From assembly GCA_019722365.1 (NCBI GenBank), contig JADFUC010001435.1:124001-188000 (forward strand): a DNA stretch of 64,000 nucleotides, read 5' to 3'. Source of the stretch: Lithospermum erythrorhizon. Lineage: Eukaryota > Streptophyta > Magnoliopsida > Boraginales > Boraginaceae. Position numbers and translations under genes: made by a program. Of the stretch, positions 60,420 to 64,000 are shown piece after piece (position 1 is the stretch's first letter; every line of letters begins with the position of its first letter). Under the pieces are notes generated by a model that was given only the letters and a program-made list of their open reading frames with translations, did not search any database and had not been told where the DNA came from.

Positions 60420-60830
60420 ATAAACGCTACCATCGCCGGCAAGATAAAACGTGGCAACGCGGTCAGCTAACGAATAAAACTACCGCTTGGGCACGACGCT
60501 ACAAACGCTTCGATCGTGACGTGGTAATGTTTATTCATAATACTAGCCAAGTATCTTCACCAACGCTCGAAAATATAGTCAGTTGACGCTTCCGCTTCAC
60601 GCTTGATCGACGTGGGTAACGCTTATTCATAAAAATAGCCGCAAATAAAAACGCTCAAAATATAGATGTTAGTAATTAACGTGGTAACGTCTAATAAGCA
60701 TATCGCAACGCTTGTTACAGAACACACTGAAACGCTACCTCTTTTGGCGTGACACTTACCACGCTTATTACACTATCTTAATTTCTTGTAACTGTGTTAA
60801 ACGTGGTAACGTCTAAATTTGACGTTACCA
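60420..60830. repeat. Right array of the ACGTGGTAACG motif
   Basis: Variants of ACGTGGTAACG occur about six times in both orientations (for example near 60449, 60519, 60610, 60680 and 60800, plus inverted GTTACCA near 60824), mirroring the array at the left end. Confidence 0.65.
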
Positions 60831-60982
60831 TGCTAAAGCCTCGGCACACGGGCTTCGGGCTGCACACGTGCCCAGATAGTTTATCGGGTCGTCTGGTTAA
60901 ATGGGGCCCGAACCTCGGCCGGGGTCCCGCTCGACTGCTCATACCGAACGGCCGGCCCGACCCACCCCCTTGTCACGCTCTA

Positions 60983-61690
60983 CTGATCGGGTGGTCATAG
61001 TAGTGTATCACGTGTTGGTAAAGAATCGAACCGAAGGAAAGCCCAATACCTATACGACTCTCGCCCGAGGTAGTTCAAATCGATTATATATCACAAACCC
61101 TAAAATTGACATGTTTTACGGTCCGTAAAACCGGTAACCACCTGAGAATTTGATCAAGCTTCTACCCGAATCACTCACCCGTAGTTAACAAATTCGAAAT
61201 CGTATTATTTTAGCCGATAAATGATTAGATTCGGACTGGTAACCCGATAAATAAATACAAATCAAAATATTCAAAATTTGGACCGAAATACCAAAATTAT
61301 TGAATAAAATAGCACTCCACCTCGAATCGGACCGAAAACCATAACTCCAAGATTCACTTCGTAGTTATTTTTCCACTTCTAGTCCAATTTTTTGTCCGAT
61401 ATCCCAATCAAACCGATAATAATTTACTCTGTCCAAATTTTTGCCCCATACTCAATAACTTCACTATCATCATCCATCCCATTAATTTCCAAACCTTTCA
61501 ATTCCCTCAAAATTTCAAAACATAACCATCCCGCCATTCTATCAAACGAGAGATTATAAATCCCCTCCCCTAGATCGCCACCCTGTCACAATCTCATCCG
61601 TCAGATCAACCCCTCACTCATCTCAACCATCAAATCCCCAAAACCAATCACACCATCTTACTCGGATCGCCAACGTGTCCATCTCATTAC
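60983..61690. other. Spacer and upstream region of the H2A gene
   Basis: 61230-61340 has TTCGGACTGG and ATCGGACCGAAAACC text like a worn CGGTTCGG-type hAT remnant. From 61560 two related promoter stretches occur: GATCGCCACCCTGTC and GATCGCCAACGTGTC, each followed by ATCTCAT. These may be histone promoter elements. Confidence 0.4.
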
Positions 61691-61697
61691 ACAACAT

Positions 61698-61705
61698 TAT
61701 AAATA
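61698..61705 (+). promoter_or_regulatory. TATA box of the H2A gene
   Basis: TATAAATA about 106 bp before the ATG, in a C-rich setting (AAATACCCCC) usual for plant genes. Confidence 0.6.
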
Positions 61706-61810
61706 CCCCCAAACATCATTTTCCAAAATCAAAACCAAAAACATCCTTTAAAATTTCCAAAAACATCCTTTAAAATTTCCAAATTTCTCAAAAATCTGAA
61801 ATCAATTTAA

Positions 61811-62700
61811 ATGGATTCTTCAACAGTGACAATAAAAGGTGCAGGTGGTCGTAAAAGAGGTGGAAATAGGAAGAAATCGGTGACGAAATCTGTAAAAGCA
61901 GGGCTTCAATTTCCAGTTGGTCGTGTAGCTAGGTATCTCAAGAAGGGTCGTTATGCTCAGCGTACTGGTGTTGGTGCCCCCATTTTCCTTGCTGCTGTGC
62001 TTGAATACCTTGCTGCTGAGGTACCATTTATTTATTATTATGATTTGATCTCTTAAAAATTATATTTTGCTATTTTTTATTGGGATTGTTTCGATATTGA
62101 ATTTGATACTAATTTCTAAATCGATGGTTCTTGTGATTTATCCAATTTATCAAAATCTAATCAATAAAAAAATTATTGTAGCAATTTGCATATTGAATTT
62201 GACATCCATTTCTGAATTGGTTTTTATTATAATTAAATCACTTTATTAAATCTGATCAATAAAAATCCAAATCTTTACTACTGAATATTTTTTAATTGTA
62301 ACAATTTGCATGAATTTGACATTCATTTCTTAATTAGTATTAGTAATTTACGCAATTAATCAAATCTAATTAATAAGAATTGCTTCTTTATTTTCAATTT
62401 TGAAACAGGATATTGTTGTAATTTATTCAATTTGTTGATTGATTTTGATAATTTGGGTTTACTTTGTAGGTTTTGGAGTTAGCAGGAAATGCAGCAAGGG
62501 ACAACAAAAAGACAAGGATAAATCCAAGACATGTTTTATTGGCTGTAAGGAACGATGATGAATTGGGAAAGCTTCTTCAAGGTGTTACTTTTGCAAGTGG
62601 TGGCGTGTTACCAAACATCAACCCTGTGCTTCTTCCCAAGAAATCTTCTGCTGCTGCTTCTGATTCACCTAAAGCTTCCAAATCTCCTAAGAAAGCTTAG
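61811..62700 (+). CDS. Histone H2A.W
   Basis: There are two exons: 61811-62020 (70 codons, ending GAG/GTACC) and 62470-62700 (after TGTAG), joined in phase 0 into 146 residues. The histone fold is complete: [34 protein letters not shown], then [17 protein letters not shown] and [18 protein letters not shown]. The C-terminus has two SP sites and ends SKSPKKA, the minor-groove-binding KSPKK motif that defines plant H2A.W. H2A.W variants mark heterochromatin and help silence transposons, so this gene sits in the kind of sequence its product packages. The intron (449 bp) is AT-rich and unremarkable. Confidence 0.93.
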
Positions 62701-63504
62701 ATTGTATGTATTGTTTGTCCAATGACTACGATATTACTTATAATAAATTTATATCATACAAAATTAATCTAATAATGGGACAACTATTTGGGATGGTTAG
62801 CTATATAGCCTAGTTAGTGAGGGGTAGATTTATGATGTTTTTTAGTTTGGTTTTGATGCTTTTGTTGTTCTGACAAAGTAATGTAGATTTACTTTGAATC
62901 TATAATTCGGTATTTTAGCTTTATTATATTGTAATACTTGTATAATTAGATAATACTATTGTTTTAGCTTTATTTTAATGTAGATTTGCATTGTTCTTAC
63001 TTGTGTATTAGCATGTTGCACGTTAATAACATGATCTTTAATTAATTTTTATTTAGGATAGAAAGTGGAGTAATATTTACTGTTAAATCAAACATTCCTA
63101 TTTAATTGAAATGTTGATGATGGTATTTTTAATTAAAATTTGAACTCGTTGATTGAGATTGATAGATATCTAGTGAAAGCATGAAAATAATTATATAGCT
63201 CATCAAAACATTAACGATGTTCAATTATGTTTATATAGAAGTATTAGAAATGTGGTTATGGTAAAAGATATGTACAATCTGCTAGAATAGAGCATTACAA
63301 AAATATCTGTGATTTTCTCTTCTGATACATGGTACAAATTACAAAGTATAATTCTATTATACTCAACCTATTATGAGAAACTGATAACTATTAAAATGAT
63401 ATCTCTAACTACACCTGATAATTGGATTTCATTATCTTCCATTCATCCAATATACAGTTGAACTGTAATAATAATCTGACTAAAAGTGCATGATCTTTTC
63501 AATT
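62701..63504. other. Convergent spacer between H2A and the BSP gene
   Basis: The 3' ends of two convergent genes meet here; AT-rich, no other feature seen. Confidence 0.5.
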
Positions 63505-63918
63505 CTAGGCTTTCTGGCCGTATTTGGCCTTATAATCTGTCCACAATTGTTGAATAGATTTTCCAGTTAGCTGAACAAAGTAGTCATCACTATAATTAGT
63601 TTTCATCATCTTGTTCAATGTAGGAATAAACCCAGGCTTCAAAGAGTCACAATAAGTTAAGAATGCAGCTGTAACTTCGGTGCTCTCGTCCCACTTCTTA
63701 CCAGCTCCAGGTTGCGCCCACTCATAAATTTGAAACCCTGAAGTCAATGGTACATAATCAGCAATCCCTTCGAATAACCATGCCGGTGGGTTGGTTGCAG
63801 CTTCATTGCCATACCATTGCCAGACATGGGTCATCTCATGATGAACTAGACCTTTAAATCTATCTTTCACATCCTTTGAGTCCATGTTATCCAAAAATGC
63901 CGCGCTTAGAAGAATTAC
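63505..63918 (-). CDS. Basic secretory protein (BSP/PRp27 family), last exon
   Basis: The minus-strand exon starts at 63918 after a good acceptor (CTGTCTCAG/GTAATTC) and ends at the stop at 63505, giving 137 codons; the start of the gene lies beyond the window. It contains the zinc-binding HHEMTHVWQW motif (HExxH) and the family landmarks PAWLFEGIADYVPL, AAFLTYCDSL, FIPTLNKMM and SIQQLWTDYKAKYG. Plant BSPs such as tobacco PRp27 are secreted and induced in defence, and the family is thought to be metallopeptidase-like. All the residues expected in this half are present. Confidence 0.9.
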   Translation of the reverse strand, partial: VILLSAAFLDNMDSKDVKDRFKGLVHHEMTHVWQWYGNEAATNPPAWLFEGIADYVPLTSGFQIYEWAQPGAGKKWDESTEVTAAFLTYCDSLKPGFIPTLNKMMKTNYSDDYFVQLTGKSIQQLWTDYKAKYGQKA

Positions 63919-63934
63919 CTGAGACAGTGAATGC

Positions 63935-64000
63935 ATGCAATGTGATAGTAGTAAGACGAGTTAACCTTTGATCGAAAAGTCAGAGGTTCGAGTTATCAGC
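63935..64000 (+). mobile_element. Possible SINE, cut by the window edge
   Basis: GACGAGTTAACCTTTGATCG followed by a B-box-like GAGGTTCGAGTTATC resembles the head of a tRNA-derived SINE. It would lie in the intron of the BSP gene. Only the first part is visible. Confidence 0.35.

Larger units (their letters stand above)
57151..60982 (-). mobile_element. hAT transposon with decayed transposase, 3.8 kb
   Basis: The left end TAGACGTGGCAAACGAATCG and the right end (inverted) TAGAGCGTGACAAGG then GGTCGGGCC are imperfect inverted repeats with GC-rich subterminal blocks. Flanking 8-mers CTTGACGG and CTGATCGG agree at five of eight bases, so a worn target duplication is plausible. Inside are arrays of ACGTGGTAACGTTTA-type words near both ends and a frameshifted transposase on the minus strand. 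It is the coding relative of the element at 226-2112. Confidence 0.78.

Noticed and set aside
62067..62249. 60-codon plus-strand frame
   Set aside because: AT-rich intron of the H2A gene.

Overview
This window is nuclear DNA from a flowering plant, most likely a eudicot. The genes have GT-AG introns, plant-only families are present (AUXIN RESPONSE 4, 9-lipoxygenase, PIP1 aquaporin, H2A.W, basic secretory protein), and the spaces between genes are AT-rich and crowded with LTR retrotransposons, hAT, Mutator-like, Stowaway and Helitron-like elements. The feel is of Caryophyllales/Amaranthaceae, but that is a weak inference.

Layout. 1-12.8 kb is transposon territory: a non-autonomous hAT element (226-2112), then a decayed minus-strand Ty1/copia element of the Sirevirus type with gag, pol and an env-like region between two diverged LTRs (about 3.54-12.8 kb). 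13-22.3 kb holds a two-exon secreted cysteine-rich peptide gene (14871-17029), AXR4 (18501-20484) and, on the far side of AXR4, a rearranged second copy of the peptide locus that has lost exon 1 and carries a stop. 23-27.4 kb holds an F-box/LysM gene (plus) and a DUF3537 membrane-protein gene (minus) whose middle exons look decayed and whose start codon lies in a promoter tandem repeat. 27.4-40.9 kb is gene-poor: MITEs, an 800-bp palindromic element, a hAT element nested in a Stowaway element, a Helitron-like end, a 2.5-kb Ty3/gypsy LTR with a minisatellite, and a stray copy of the 5' end of the F-box/LysM gene.

40.96-48.44 kb is a nine-exon 9-lipoxygenase gene. Its 4-kb first intron contains two TIR transposons with perfect target-site duplications. 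One of them stops 38 bp before exon 2, next to a stretch of the PLAT domain that appears to be missing. 51.86-53.38 kb is a four-exon PIP1 aquaporin (minus). 55.5-56.0 kb is a fragment of a LIN/CERBERUS-like E3 ligase. 57.15-60.98 kb is a large hAT element with a recognisable but frameshifted transposase. 61.8-62.7 kb is a two-exon H2A.W histone gene, and the window ends in the last exon of a basic secretory protein gene (minus).

The genes do not form a pathway; each stands alone. The strongest novelty candidates are: the ESF1/MEG-like peptide locus duplicated around AXR4; the recurrent nine-base word TACTCCGTA, which two internal repeat comparisons suggest is a Stowaway-type excision footprint; and the transposon-loaded lipoxygenase intron. 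No bacterial-style system (operon, CRISPR, toxin-antitoxin) is present.
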